DNA from: Haematobia irritans
Lineage: Eukaryota; Arthropoda; Insecta; Diptera; Muscidae
Assembly: GCF_050003625.1 (NCBI RefSeq)
Contig: NC_134397.1
Span: forward strand, 153,842,691-153,906,690
Length of the DNA: 64,000 nt
Reading direction: 5' to 3'
This document shows, one piece after another, positions 10,722 through 21,636 of this stretch. The notes under the pieces were generated by a model. That model was not told where the DNA came from. It saw only the letters and a program-made list of their open reading frames with translations, and did no database searches. Every line of letters starts with the position of its first letter. Position 1 is the first letter of the stretch. The translations under genes were made by a program, and so were the position numbers.

Positions 10722-11353
10722 GAAAAATCGGGCGGTACATATATGGGAGCTATATCTAAATTTGAACCGATTTCGATGATTTTTTGCACATATAGTTAGT
10801 GCTATAGAAGATTACATTTCGCCAACTTTGAGTAAGATCGGTTGATAAATAAGGGTTTTATGACCTAATTTGACAAAATCGGGCGATACATATATATGGG
10901 ACCTATATCTAAATCTGAACCGATTTCGATGAAATTTTCAGACCTAAAGGGTGATACAGAAGATTATTTTGTGCTAAATTTGACGACGATCGGTTAGTAA
11001 AAAAAGTGCAACGTGACCCCATTTGTCGAAATCGGGCAATACATATATATGGGAGCTATATCTAAATTTGATCCGATTTCTTCCAAATTCAGTAACTTTC
11101 GTCCTTATGCCCAAAAAAACTCCCCGTACCAAATTTCATTAAAATCGGTTAATAATTGCGACCGAAATCCTGTGAACAACAAATACATGGACAGACGGAC
11201 GGATGGACGGACGGACGCCAAGCGCTAGATCGACTCAGGAGGTGATTCTGAGTTGATCGGTATATATTTTATGGGGTCTAAAATCAATATTTCTGGTAGG
11301 CACATTTTTTGGCAAACTTGTTATACCCTAACCACTATGTGGTTTAGGGTATA
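10722..11353 (+). mobile_element. Family E (B-like) element, 5'-truncated
   Basis: Three units start TCGGGCGGTACATATATGGG or variants at 10728, 10879 and 11032 (spacings 151 and 153). A GACGGACGGATGGACGG run at 11193-11218, core GATCGACTCAGGAGGTGATT, a TA run and the 3' hairpin CCTAACCACTATGTGGTTTAGG ending GGTATA follow. The 5' hairpin is missing. Confidence 0.8.
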
Positions 11354-11831
11354 ATGACTTTAAAACAATGTGTTGAAATATTTTATTAATTTTGAAGATT
11401 TTTTCAGAAATATTAAATCCATTTTGACTTCATTAAAGGAAGCATTCTAGGAAGCATATGTTAATTTTTCATTTTTTTAGATTTTTTTCGTCAGTTGTTA
11501 TCAAAATCCTTTAAAAACGAGTTAACGAGTTATTTTTTTCCATATTAAGACTCGACTTCCAGTAGAAATTATGCTATGTTTCAAGTAAAAAGCGTCTTTA
11601 AATAAAGTGTTGAAAAACATGTCTTATTTTTTAACGATTTTTTGCTTTGTAGGCAAGATGCAAAAAGGAAACAAATTTAAAGACAATTTTATTAATTTTA
11701 AAGAATTTTTCTTAATTATTAAAGTCAAAAATTTTATCTTTCATGTTATGATACACATTTTTAAGTAAAATCATTTAATTAAAAAGACATTACAACTTCA
11801 TTCAAAAGTTTATTGCCTTTTGGACAAGAAA

Positions 11832-14197
11832 ACAAGTATATACAGCACTAAGTTCGGCCGGGCCGAACCTTAAATACCCACCACCATGAACCAAATATTA
11901 GGGTTTCCTTTGAAATTTTAGGAGGGCTTGAGGACTTGAGGACACTTCCCGAAGATAAATTTAAAGATTTCACCTATGAGGACTATATCAGATTCTGGAT
12001 TTATAAGAACCATTTTTGTTTGAGTTTTAGAGGAATCATTAACATCTCTTGTAAGTGTGCAAGAAAATTATAAAATAACGTCTTGATTTGAAATCTTAAA
12101 TATGTAGAAGTAAAATCTGGAAATTTTACATTGAGTTTCAAGCAATTCAAGTGAAGTCGGTCTATATGGAGGCATTACCAAATGGACCGAGCTTAAAATA
12201 CCAGAATATTTACAATTTCAGGCAAATCAGATAAAAATTACGGTTTCTAGAAACCCAAGGAGTTAAATCGGGAGATCGTTCTTATGGGGGCTATACTAAA
12301 ACATGGACCGCTACTCACCGTTTTCGGCACACCTCTTTATGACCCGAAAATACGTCTAGATTTCCAATTTCAGGCAAATAGGATAAAAACTTCGGATTCT
12401 AGAAGCCCAAGAAGTAAAATCGGGAAATCGGTCATATGCACCGAAAGAATTTTCTTCGTAAAAAGAACGAAAAATTTCGTTAAAAGTACGAAATTTGTCA
12501 TTGTTTTACAACCAAAGAAACTTTTCATTAAAAGTACGAAATATTTCGTACTTTTTACGAAGAAAAGTTCTTCCAAAATTTTCGTAGTTTGTATGAAAAA
12601 AATTCGTACTTTTTATGAAGAATCTTCGTACTTTTTATAGAAAATCTTCGTACTTTTTATGAAACAATTTCGTTCTTTTTATGAAAATGTTTCGAACTTT
12701 TTATGAAAAATTTTCGTAGTTTTTATGAAATATGTTCGTACTTTTTATGAAAAACTTTCGTACTTTTTTCTGAAAAATGTTCGAACTTTTAGGAAAAAAA
12801 TTTATAGTCGAAAGTGCATTTGGTTGTAGTTGCAAGTGTGAAAAATGACATCACTACTTTACATCTTAAGTTTTTGAATAATTTTTAGTTTTATTGCTTC
12901 ACTTTTATTCATAGCGCGCTATCACCCAAATGAGAAGTAGCATAGACTTGCATAAAAAAATAGAATAAAGGAATACACTCAAGCACATTATAAAAGACAA
13001 TTTAATGCCGCGAACGGAAATTTTACAACTTCAATGAAACTTCTTCGTTATTTCAAAGAAAATGTTTCGTACTTTTTATGAAGAAATTTTAACGCAGAAT
13101 GTTTCGTAAAATATTCGTAAAAACTTCTTCACAAAATTCATGAAATGTGAAGAAAGTTTCGTTAAAAGTACGAACTTTTTACGAAGAAAAGTTAATGTAG
13201 AATGTTTCGTAGAAGTTTCGTATATTCGTAAAATGTTCTTCGTAAAATTTACGAAAATGAATGAAAATTTCGTTATTTTAATGAAGAATTCAGGAAGAAT
13301 AGTTAATGAAGAATTCTTCGTAAAATTAACGAAGAGAATTCTTTCGGTGTGGGGGCTATACCAAAATATGGACCGATACTCACCATTTTCAGCACACCTC
13401 TTTATGGTCCGAAAATACCCCTAGATTTCCAATTTCAGACAAATTGGATAAAAATACGCTTTCTATAAGCCCAAGACCCCAAATCGGGAGGTCGTTTTAT
13501 TTGTGGTCCTACAATACCTCTAGATTTCCAATTTCAGGTAAATTGAATAAAAACTGCGGTTTCTATAAGCCCAAGAAATAAAATCGGGAGATCGGTCTAT
13601 ATGGGGCTATACCAAAATATGGACCGATACTTACAATTTTTGGCACACGTATTTGTGGTCCTACAATACCTCTAGATTTCCAATTTCAGGTAAATTGAAT
13701 AAAAACTGCGGTTTCTATAAGCCCAAGAAGTAAAATCGGGAGATCGGTCTATATGGGGGCTATACCAAAACATGGACCGATACTCACCATTTTTGGCACA
13801 CCTCTTTACGGTCATAAAATACCTCCAGATTTCAAATTTCAGGCAAATTGGATAAAAAATACGATTTCTATAAGCCCAAGACCCCAAATCGGGAGGTCGG
13901 TTTATATGGGGACTATATCAAAACCTGGACCGGTATAACCCATCTTCGAACTTGACCTGCCTGCAGACAAAAGGCGAGGTTGTGCAAAATTTCAGCACAA
14001 TTGCTTCATTATTGAAGACTGTAGCGTGATTACAACAGACAGACAGACGGACAGTCGGACATCGTTATATCGTCTTAGAATTTCTCCCTGATCAAGAATA
14101 TATATACTTTATATAGTCGGAAATCGATATTTCGATGTGTTACAAACGGAATGACAAACTTATTATACCCCTTCACCATTCTATGGTGATGTTTATA
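11832..14197 (+). mobile_element. Family C element, interrupted by W
   Basis: 5' end ACAAGTATATACAGCACTAA with a GTTCGGCCGGGCCGAAC hairpin. A unique 5' segment (11870-12140) matches 16250-16530. 153-bp units carry GGGGGCTATACCAAAA, GGCACACCTCTTTATGG and CTAGATTTCCAATTTCAGG. GACA run near 14037-14060, a TA run at 14097, and a 3' hairpin ending at 14197. A second copy at 16214-17936 lacks the W insertion. Confidence 0.87.
12439..13349. mobile_element. W element: palindromic minisatellite MITE
   Basis: Inverted ends CACCGAAAGAATTTTCTTCG and, reversed, CACCGAAAGAATTCTCTTCG. The subterminal thirds (12450-12800 and 13040-13335) are minisatellites of TTCGTACTTTTTATGAAAAA-like units in opposite orientations; the middle (12800-13040) is unique. 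It splits a family C unit between GGTCATA and GGGGGCTATACC, leaving a probable 2-bp TG duplication. No coding capacity. Confidence 0.78.
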
Positions 14198-14305
14198 CCC
14201 ATCATCTTTATTTTAGAGAAATGCGTCTTCCATGTTAAGCAAAATTTGCATTCTTATTCTAAGGACATGGAATCTTTGACTTCACGACAATATTTTTTCA
14301 GTGTA

Positions 14306-14635
14306 GAAAACTAAAAAATTAAATATAAATAAGATCGTTTAATTGCATTTATTTGACGTTCATTACAAACATCTTTGTAGTAATACGGGATGAAATTGAT
14401 CGAAAGTACTGTTGTTACTTTTACAACACATACTAGATATATATTTTGACATTTGCCGTTTTTGAAAACAATTACTAAAAAACACGTTGTGTTTTCCTCA
14501 ATGTACGTACGTACAAAAATACATATCGTACATTTTAAACGTTTACTCACACTACGCTAAGTACTAGCTAAATTTAAATTACCTACACAGTGTAATTTCA
14601 AATTTACACATTTCATTCAAGTAATATTTTATTCG
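14306..14635. other. Interior of the hAT-like element, no gene
   Basis: AT-rich sequence after the TA2 right end and before the GC-rich right block. A 79-codon open frame (14311-14550, minus) shows no domain or codon signal. Confidence 0.5.
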
Positions 14636-15818
14636 GAGCGGAGCGGTTTTTCATTTGGAAACCGCTCCGCTCCCGCTCCGGATTTTAGAAATGCCGCTCC
14701 CGCTCCGGCAAAAAAGGGCTTGCTCCGCTTCGCTCCGGATCCCTGGTTCAGATTTAGATATAGCTGCCATATATATTTATCCCCGATGTGGTCATAGTTA
14801 ACGTTTTTATCAACCGATTTTCTTGAAATACCGTACATCCAAATATTTTATGAATCTCGAAAATCTTGCAAAATATCAGCCAAATCGGTTCAGATTTAGA
14901 TATAGCTCCCATATATATCTTTCGCCCGATATGGACTTATATGGCCCCAAAAGCCAGATTTTTGGCCGAATTTGGTTGAAATTTTGCACTAGGAGTACAA
15001 TTAGTAGTATAGTTAAGTGTGCAAAACTTGATTGAAATCGGTTCAGATTTAGATATAGCTCCCATATATATGTTTTTCTGATTTCGACAAAAATGGTCAA
15101 AATACCAACATTTTCCTTGTTAAATCGCCACTGCGTAGTCGAAAAGTTGTAAAAATGACTCTAATTTTCCTAAACTTCTAATACATATATATCGAGCGAT
15201 AAATCATAAATAAACTTTTGCGAAGTTTCTTTAAAATTGCTTCAGATTTAAATGTTTCCCATATTTTTTACTAAAATTGTGTTCCACCCTAGTGCATTAG
15301 CCAACTTAAATTTTGAGTCTATAGATTTTGTAAAAGTCTATCAAATTCTATCCAAATCGAGTGATATTTTAATGTATGTATTTTGGACAAACCTGTATAT
15401 ATAGCACCCAACACATTTGACGGATGTGATATGGTATCAAAATTTAGATCTACAAAGCGGTGCAGGGTATAATATGGTCGACCCCGCCCGACTTTAGACT
15501 TTCCTTACTTGTTTTTAATTGTTACTGAAAATTTTGTAGTTTGAAGGAAAATAATGGAGTTCAAAATTGCAAGATGGTCTTTAGTGACATACGAAGTTCA
15601 TGGTGGACGCATTTCTAGTAAAATTTACAAATGTTGAGAAATAATGAACTATTTTGTGAGAAGTACGAATTTAGTAAATATTTATGCTTCACCTGTGTAT
15701 AATTTTTTCTTGTTTTTTAGTTCATTTAACTCACGTACGCAAAAAAATTTTTAGAGTAAAGGAAACTTTATCCAAACATAATAATCCCATGAACTAAAAT
15801 AAAGTTCTTTCCTGAGTG

Positions 15819-16213
15819 TATAGAACATTTTGTCAACATTTTTATTTCTATAGACAATTTTATCAAAATTTTATACCTATAAAAAAATTTTGTCAAAATT
15901 TTATTTCTATAGAAAATGTTGTCAAAATTTTATTTCTATAGAAAATTGTTTCAAAATATTATTTCAATAAAAAATTTTGCCAAAATTTTATTTCTATAGA
16001 AATTTTGTCAAACATTTATTTTTATAGAAATTTTATTATTTTGTAAAAATTTTATTTCTATAGAAGATTTTGTCAAAGTTTTATTTTTAGTGAATATTTT
16101 GGCAAAATGTTATTTCTATAGAAATTTTATTTATACAGAAAATTTTGTATAAATTTTATTTCTATAGGAAATTTTATTTCGATAGAAAAATTTTTCACAA
16201 TTTTATTTCATAA
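15819..16213 (+). repeat. 29-bp tandem array, middle block
   Basis: Same unit and orientation as 8700-10076. Contains several short units (for example near 16025 and 16135). Interrupted by family C at 16214. Confidence 0.9.
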
Positions 16214-17936
16214 ACAAGTATATACAGCAGTAAGTTCGGCCGGGCCGAATCTTAAATACCCACCACCATGAACCAAATATTAGGGTTTCCTTTGAGATTT
16301 CAGGAGGGCTTGAGGACTTGAGGACACTTCCCGAAGATAAATTTAAAGATTTCATCCATGAGGACTATATCAGATTCTGGATTTATAAGAACCATTTTTG
16401 TTTGAGTTTTAGAGGAATCATTAACATCTCTTGTAAGTGTGCAAGAAAATTATAAAATAACGTCTTGATTTGAAATCTTAAATCTGTAGAAGTAAAATCT
16501 GGAAATTTTACATTGAGTTTCAAGCAATTTTCATCATCAGTGCGCCTTCTACACCCTCAAGAAGTGAAGTCGGTCTATATGGAGGCATTACCAAATGGAC
16601 CTATAAAAACCTAATCCGATACACGTTTTTGTGAGCCTAAAATACCAGAATATTTACAATTTCAGGCAAATCAGATAAAAACTACGGTTTCTAGAAACCC
16701 AAGGAGTTAAATCGGGAGATCGTTCTTATGGGGGCTATACTGAAATATGGACCGTTTTCGGCACACCTCTTTATGACCCGAAAATACCTCTAGATTTCCA
16801 ATTTCAGGCAAATAGGATAAAAACTTCGGATTCTAGAAGCCCAAGAAGTAAAATCGGGAAATCGGTCTATATGGGGGCTATACCAAAATATGGACCAATC
16901 CTCACCATTTTCGGCACACTTCTTTATGGTCCTAAAATACCTCTAGATTTCCAATTTCAGACAAATTGGATAAAAAATAAGGTTTCTATAAGCCCAAGAC
17001 CCCAAATCGGGAGGTCGTTTTATATGGGGAACATACCAAAACATGGACCGATACTCACAATTTTTGGCACACGTATTTGTGGTCCTACAATACCTCTAGA
17101 TTTCCAATTTCCGGTAAATTGAATAAAAACTGCGATTTCTATAAGCCAAAGAAGTAAAATCGGGAGATCGGTCTATATGGGGGCTATACCAAAATATGGA
17201 CCGATACTCACAATTTTTGGCACACGTATTTGTGGTCCTACAATACCTCTAGATTTCCAATTTCCGGTAAATTGAATAAAAACTGCGATTTCTATAAGCC
17301 AAAGAAGTAAAATCGGGAGATGGGTCTATATGGGGGCTATACCAAAATATGGACCAATACTCACAATTTTCGGCACACGTATTTGTGGTCCAACAATACC
17401 TCTAGATTTCCAATTTCAGGTAAATTGAATAAAAACTGAGGTTTCTATAAGCCCAAGAAGTAAAATCGGGAGATCGGTCTATATGGGGGATATGCCAAAA
17501 CGTGGACCGATACTCACCATTTTTGGCACACCTCTTTACGGTCACAAAATAGCTCCAGATTTCAAATTTCAGGCAAATTGGATAAAAACTACGGTTTCTA
17601 TAAGCCCAAGACCCCTAATCGGGAGGTCGGTTTATATGGGGACTATATCAAATCCTGGACCGATACAGCCCATCTTCGAACTTGACCTGCCTGCAGACAA
17701 AAGACGAGTTTGTGCAAAATTTCAGCACGATTGCTTCATTATTGAAGACTGTAGCGTGATTACAACAGACAGACAGACAGACAGACGGACAGACGGACAT
17801 CGTTATATCGTCTTAGAATTTCTCCCTGATCAAGAATATATATATTTTATATAGTCGGAAATAGATATTTCGATGCGTTACAAACGGAATGACAAACTTA
17901 TTATACCCCCGTCACCATTCTATGGTGGTGGGTATA
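16214..17936 (+). mobile_element. Family C element, full length
   Basis: 5' ACAAGTATATACAGCAGTAA with the GGCCGGGCCGAA hairpin; 3' hairpin with CACCATTCTATGGTGGTGGG ending GGTATA. ATCGGG landmarks at 17006, 17159, 17312 and 17465 are exactly 153 bp apart. GACA/GACG run 17767-17800, the core ATCGTCTTAGAATTTCTCCC, then a TA run. Inserted in the 29-bp array, which resumes at 17937. Confidence 0.9.
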
Positions 17937-18560
17937 AAAATTTGTCCAAATTTCATTTCTATAGAAAATTGTTTCAAAATTGTATTTTTATAGAAAGTTT
18001 TGTCAAAATGTTTTTTCTATAGAAAATTTTGTCAAAATTTCATTTTTATAGAAAATTTTGTCAAAATTTTATTTCCAAAGAAAATTTTATTTCTATAAAA
18101 GGTTTTGTGAAAATTTATTTTTATAGAAAATTTTTTCAAAATTGTATTTCTAATGAAAATTTTGTTAAAATTTTATTTCTATAAAAGATTTTGTGAACAT
18201 TTTATTTTTATAGAAAATTTTGTCAAAATTTTATTTCTATAGAAAATTTTGTCGAAATTTTGTGTCCATAGACAAATTTGTTCAAATTTTATTTCTATAG
18301 AAAAATTTGTCCAATATAGAAAATTTTGTTATCATTTTATTTCTGTAGAAAATTTTTGTCAAAATTGTTTTCTATAGAAAATTTTTGTCAAAATTGTATT
18401 TCTATCGAAAATTTTGTTAAAATTTTATATCTATAGAAAGTTTTGTCAAAATGTTTTTTTCTATAGAAAATTTTATCAATTTTTTTTTTCTATAGAAAAT
18501 TTTGTCAAAATTTTATTTATGAAGAAATTTTTTGTCAAAATGGAAAATCTTATCAAAATT
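17937..18560 (+). repeat. 29-bp tandem array, right block
   Basis: More diverged units than the left block, with changes such as TTTTTATAG and ATTGTATTTC. Fades into unique sequence near 18550. Confidence 0.88.
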
Positions 18561-19570
18561 GTTAATGAAATTGCATTTATCAAATATTCTAAAAACTTAT
18601 TGCAAACAAACTGTCAAATATTCCGTTTTTCCGCAATAGAATTAATATATTTCTATGTAATTTTTCTATGCTTTAAAGGTTCATGTTTAAGGTTTCGTTC
18701 AAAGAAACAATAAATTTAATCCATTAGAATTATCTCTATTTCCATGACCTTAATTAAGCTATCATCATGACATCTTGTCGCACCCCCTAACAAATTTCCT
18801 ATCCTATATTCCGGGTTTCAGTCGTGCTTTTTTCCCTTGTACATTTATTTTGAAATTTATGCTTTTAGTTTAGCATGTGCTAATGATTAGTACACCTTCC
18901 GTGTGCTACGACAAAATGATATGACGGCTTTCTTCTTTGCTTTTTTTTTTGTATTTTGCCTATCCTGCTGATTATTATTGTGGCTCACACATTCCAAACG
19001 TAATAAATAACACCTGCAATATAAAATCTAATATGAATGACCAGCCAGTCTGGCTGTCATTAGAGTCAAAGAGTTATTATATAAATATGATTTGTCACGT
19101 TCAGAGGTTTTTGTAGAAAAAAAGTGAAAAAATTGGCCATATTTGCAACTCATCAGTAGCTGTTGTCTGACACAAACATAATGATGACAATCTGTACTGA
19201 ATTCATCACAGTTTGTGCTAATGTGCTTTGCATATTCCACACTTAAATAGCTTAATGATGATAACTTGGATTAAGGGCCAAGTTTACCCAAAACGATTTA
19301 TTTAGTGATTTGAAAATAGCGAAAATTTTAAACTGAATACAAGCATACTAGACTTCAAATAAAACTTCGTAATATTAACGAAATGTAAATGTACGATTAC
19401 AATTAAGCACTTGGATATCCTCTGCAGAAGTCTTCACCTCACAGGACATGCCAATGCTAAGTAAACAAGATTGTAATTACAAGATTTATATTCTATAACT
19501 ATTTTATAAAAGTTTTAAATGATTTCCTATCAAGTAAATCGAAAACAATGTACTTGGATCGCAAGATGTT
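18561..19570. other. Single-copy AT-rich sequence, nothing recognised
   Basis: No repeat shared with the window and no domain in short open frames (for example 19028-19240, minus). Confidence 0.45.
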
Positions 19571-19625
19571 GGGAATTAATAGCAAAATCCATAAGACAGC
19601 ATTATGGATTTTGCTATTAATTCCC
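19571..19625. repeat. Perfect 23-bp inverted repeat (hairpin)
   Basis: The arm GGGAATTAATAGCAAAATCC continuing ATA (19571-19593) is exactly complementary to 19603-19625, with a 9-base loop. No uridine run follows, so it is not a classical terminator. It could be the fused ends of a small MITE or a recent inverted duplication. Confidence 0.9.
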
Positions 19626-20084
19626 AGCCACAAAAGTGTGATTACTTTGAAATTAAGAGATTTGTAAATTTAGGCTCTCTAAAATGTAACTTAGGATATA
19701 GATCTTATTTCCCGAATTTCCATGCTCTTTTTGCAATATATAAACAAAACTATTCATGTACAAATAAATGTCAGTTTAAAAATGCAAATTACGGCGGAGG
19801 CTTCGAAGTAAGCATATTTTCTTAATTTCAAATAAATCTTGACCTATATTTGATGGTTGCTTGATATCGTTGCAAACCTTGCAATTCCTCCAATGGACTT
19901 TCGCCATCATAACAGTCAGTCACCCACATTAGGTGAATATTGTGCTGCTCAGTCATCTTATTGAGAGATTTGCGGCAGTCTTTGGCCGTTTGCGAGATGA
20001 GAAACGCAGAGTCCAACATGTTATTGCAGTTTGACTGTCTGTACCTTCCCTGCCACTTTTTGTGCCCTCCACCCGTTCATACCC
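19626..20084. other. No feature seen
   Basis: Short open frames at 19604-19825 (plus) and 19828-20019 (minus) show no recognisable domain. Confidence 0.4.
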
Positions 20085-20314
20085 AGTTTCGATCAAACAC
20101 CAAAAAGTTTTTCAATGGTGAATTATCCCACCTCAGTAATGCTGGCGACATTTCTGAGTGTTTCAAAGCTTCTCTAAGTAGTTTCACTGCAATATGGAAC
20201 GCCGTTCGGATTCGGCTATAAAAAGGACGTCCCTTGTCATTGTGCTGTGGTATCAAAATTAACTGAATAGTCTAAGTTAGTCTGAAATGACGGGATGCCT
20301 TAACTTAACCTAAC
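20085..20314 (+). mobile_element. tRNA-derived SINE, head missing
   Basis: Starts in the B-box-proximal region (GTTTCGATCAAACACC), keeps the body AAAAAGTTTTTCAATGGTG and GGAACGCCGTTCGGATTCGG, and ends with a TTAACTTAACCTAACC tail. A ~30-bp deletion relative to 1156-1509 lies near 20245. Confidence 0.82.
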
Positions 20315-20358
20315 CATAGTTTGGGAGATATACTAAATTTATCATTCCTTTTGTAATA

Positions 20359-21634
20359 AAGGGTGATACGGTCAAAATTTGGTCAAGGGAAAACGCATGT
20401 AAATCGGTGAAATCGTTTATTTAAAAAATCAAATTAAATTTCTTTTTCAAAGTCAATTAGAATAAAATTCAGGAAAAATATTCAGTTAGGCTTTCGCTTT
20501 TCCAAATCTGAATTGCCGGGCCTCACGCTTGACACCTGCCATCAGATTTTGTACAGCCACCTTGTCCACCTTCTTCGCTGCAGAATGCCAGTTTGCCTTG
20601 AACTGCTGCTCGTCCTTAGCAGTTTTTTTGGTCTTCTTTAGGTTCCGCTTGATAATAGCCCAGTGTTTCTCAATTGGGCGGAGCTCTGGCGTGTTGGGAG
20701 GGTTCTTGGCCTTGGGAACCATCTGCACGTTGTTGGCGGCGTACCACTCTATGGCCTTTTTACCGTAATGGCAAGATGCCAAATCCGGCCAAAACAGTAC
20801 GGAACAACCGTGTTTCTTCAGGAAAGGCAGCAGACGTTTATTCAAACACTCTTTCACGTAAATTTCTTGGTTGACAGTCCCGGAAGCTATGAAAATGCTG
20901 CTTTTCAAGCCACAGATACAGATGGCTTGCCAAACCAGATATTTCTTTGCGAACTTTGACAGTTTTATGTGCTTGAAAATATCTGCTACCATTCCCCTTC
21001 CTTTTGCCGTATAAAACTCCTGTCCCGGAAGCTGCTTGTAGTCGGCTTTGACGTAGGTTTCGTCGTCCATTACCACGCAGCCAAACCTCGTCAGCATCGT
21101 CGTGTACAGCCTTCGGGATCGCGACGGCCATATTTTGTTTATCATCGCGATTTGGAGTCACTACCTTCTTGTAAGTCGATAGTCCGGCTCGCTTTTTGGC
21201 TCGATGCACGGTTGTAGACGATACAACCAGCTTATTTGCGGCATCTCGGAGAGAGAGGTTAGGGTTTCGCTTGAAACTACCGGCAACTATCTCTGTCGTC
21301 TCAGCGGCTTCCGGTTTTCGATTTCCCCCCGATCCAGACTTCCTGGCTGTAGACAAACGTTCCTCAAACACTTTAATTACATATGTAACGGTTGATTTGG
21401 CAACTTTTGCGTGCGAGTAGCTCGGATTTTCGCGATGCGCGATCAAAATTTTGATACGCTGCTCTTCTTGCTTGGACGGCATTTTGACAACTGAAGAGTG
21501 AATTCCAAAATCAAAATAGGAGCAACATTCTACACACACACCTTCAAAATGAGGGATGTTCAGGTTTTTTTAAATGCAAAATTGAAAGAAATACGTCAAG
21601 TTTATATTGACCAAATTTTGACCGTATCACCCTT
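20359..21634 (-). mobile_element. DD37E Tc1/mariner-superfamily element, full length
   Basis: 1276 bp with TA duplicates at 20357-20358 and 21635-21636. Its inverted ends AAGGGTGATACGGTCAAAAT match perfectly and the match extends to about 28 bp. It contains one transposase gene on the minus strand. Length, TA target and catalytic spacing agree with the DD37E lineage first described in mosquitoes (ITmD37E). It shares ends with the deleted copy at 2184-3046. Confidence 0.93.
20486..21482 (-). pseudogene. DD37E transposase, one frameshift
   Basis: The start codon at 21482 gives MPSKQEEQRIKILIAHRENP and a helix-turn-helix domain. Six residues of that domain are missing compared with the copy at 2311-2890, an 18-bp in-frame loss near 21411. 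After TPNRDDKQN a ~5-bp loss near 21125 shifts the frame. The second part then reads SRRLYTTMLTRF through the catalytic domain to the end FRFGKAKA. The first catalytic Asp is in VMDDETYV, the second in FWPDLASCHYG, and the Glu in ELRPIEKHW. I count 37 residues between the second Asp and the Glu. The enzyme would cut and join element ends in the nucleus, but this copy is inactive as read. Confidence 0.92.
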
Positions 21635-21636
21635 TA

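Larger units (their letters stand above)
11354..14303 (+). mobile_element. TA2 element interrupted by family C; left end not found
   Basis: 11500-11831 (AAAACGAGTTAACG, GACTCGACTTCCAGTAGAAA, GATTTTTTGCTTTGTAGGC) matches 50885-51240. After the family C insertion, 14205-14303 (TTTATTTTAGAGAAATGCGT to ACGACAATATTTTTTCAGTG) matches 51231-51326. A TA follows at 14304-14305. The copy at 47814 reads straight through this insertion point. The left terminus is not identifiable next to family E. Confidence 0.78.
10544..14745. mobile_element. hAT-like non-autonomous element (4202 bp incl. nested DNA)
   Basis: Terminal inverted repeats begin CAGGGATCCGGAGCG, a perfect 15 bp at both ends, and are followed by GC-rich subterminal blocks of GCTCCGCTCC/CGGAGC words (10551-10671 and 14636-14740). 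Direct 8-bp duplications GTTCAGAT (10536-10543 and 14746-14753) lie in family B. A CAGGG start and an 8-bp duplication are hAT hallmarks. No hAT transposase was found. Its own sequence seems limited to 10544-10721 and 14306-14745; the rest is families E, TA2, C and W nested inside. A hAT MITE that grew by insertion is the simplest reading. Confidence 0.82.
10250..15512 (-). mobile_element. Family B element, reverse, split by hAT-like insertion
   Basis: The 3' hairpin CTTCACCACTACTGTGG opens at 10250, with the core and GTCY run at 10370-10425. The element breaks after GTTCAGAT at 10543 and resumes at GTTCAGAT (14746) with TTAGATATAGCTGCC, as in the uninterrupted copy at 37204-38727. It ends with the GGCCCCGCCCGACTT-type 5' end and CCTTACTTGT at 15512. 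The two halves abut perfectly once the insertion and one 8-bp duplicate are removed. Confidence 0.9.
10079..15818 (-). mobile_element. TA1 element, reverse, host of a six-level nest
   Basis: TA duplicates at 10077-10078 and 15819-15820. Ends CACTGAGAAGGCAGTGAACC (left) and, reversed, CACTCAGGAAAGAACTTTAT (right). The unique parts are 10079-10249 and 15513-15818, which together match 4130-5942 minus its own insertion. It sits inside the 29-bp array, whose units resume directly after the right TA. Confidence 0.88.

Noticed and set aside
12284..12640. 118-codon open frame
   Set aside because: Crosses the junction of family C and the W minisatellite.
10544..14745. Two separate GC-rich insertions in two family B copies
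   Set aside because: The flanking family B pieces are complementary halves of one copy and share one 8-bp duplication, so one element explains both.
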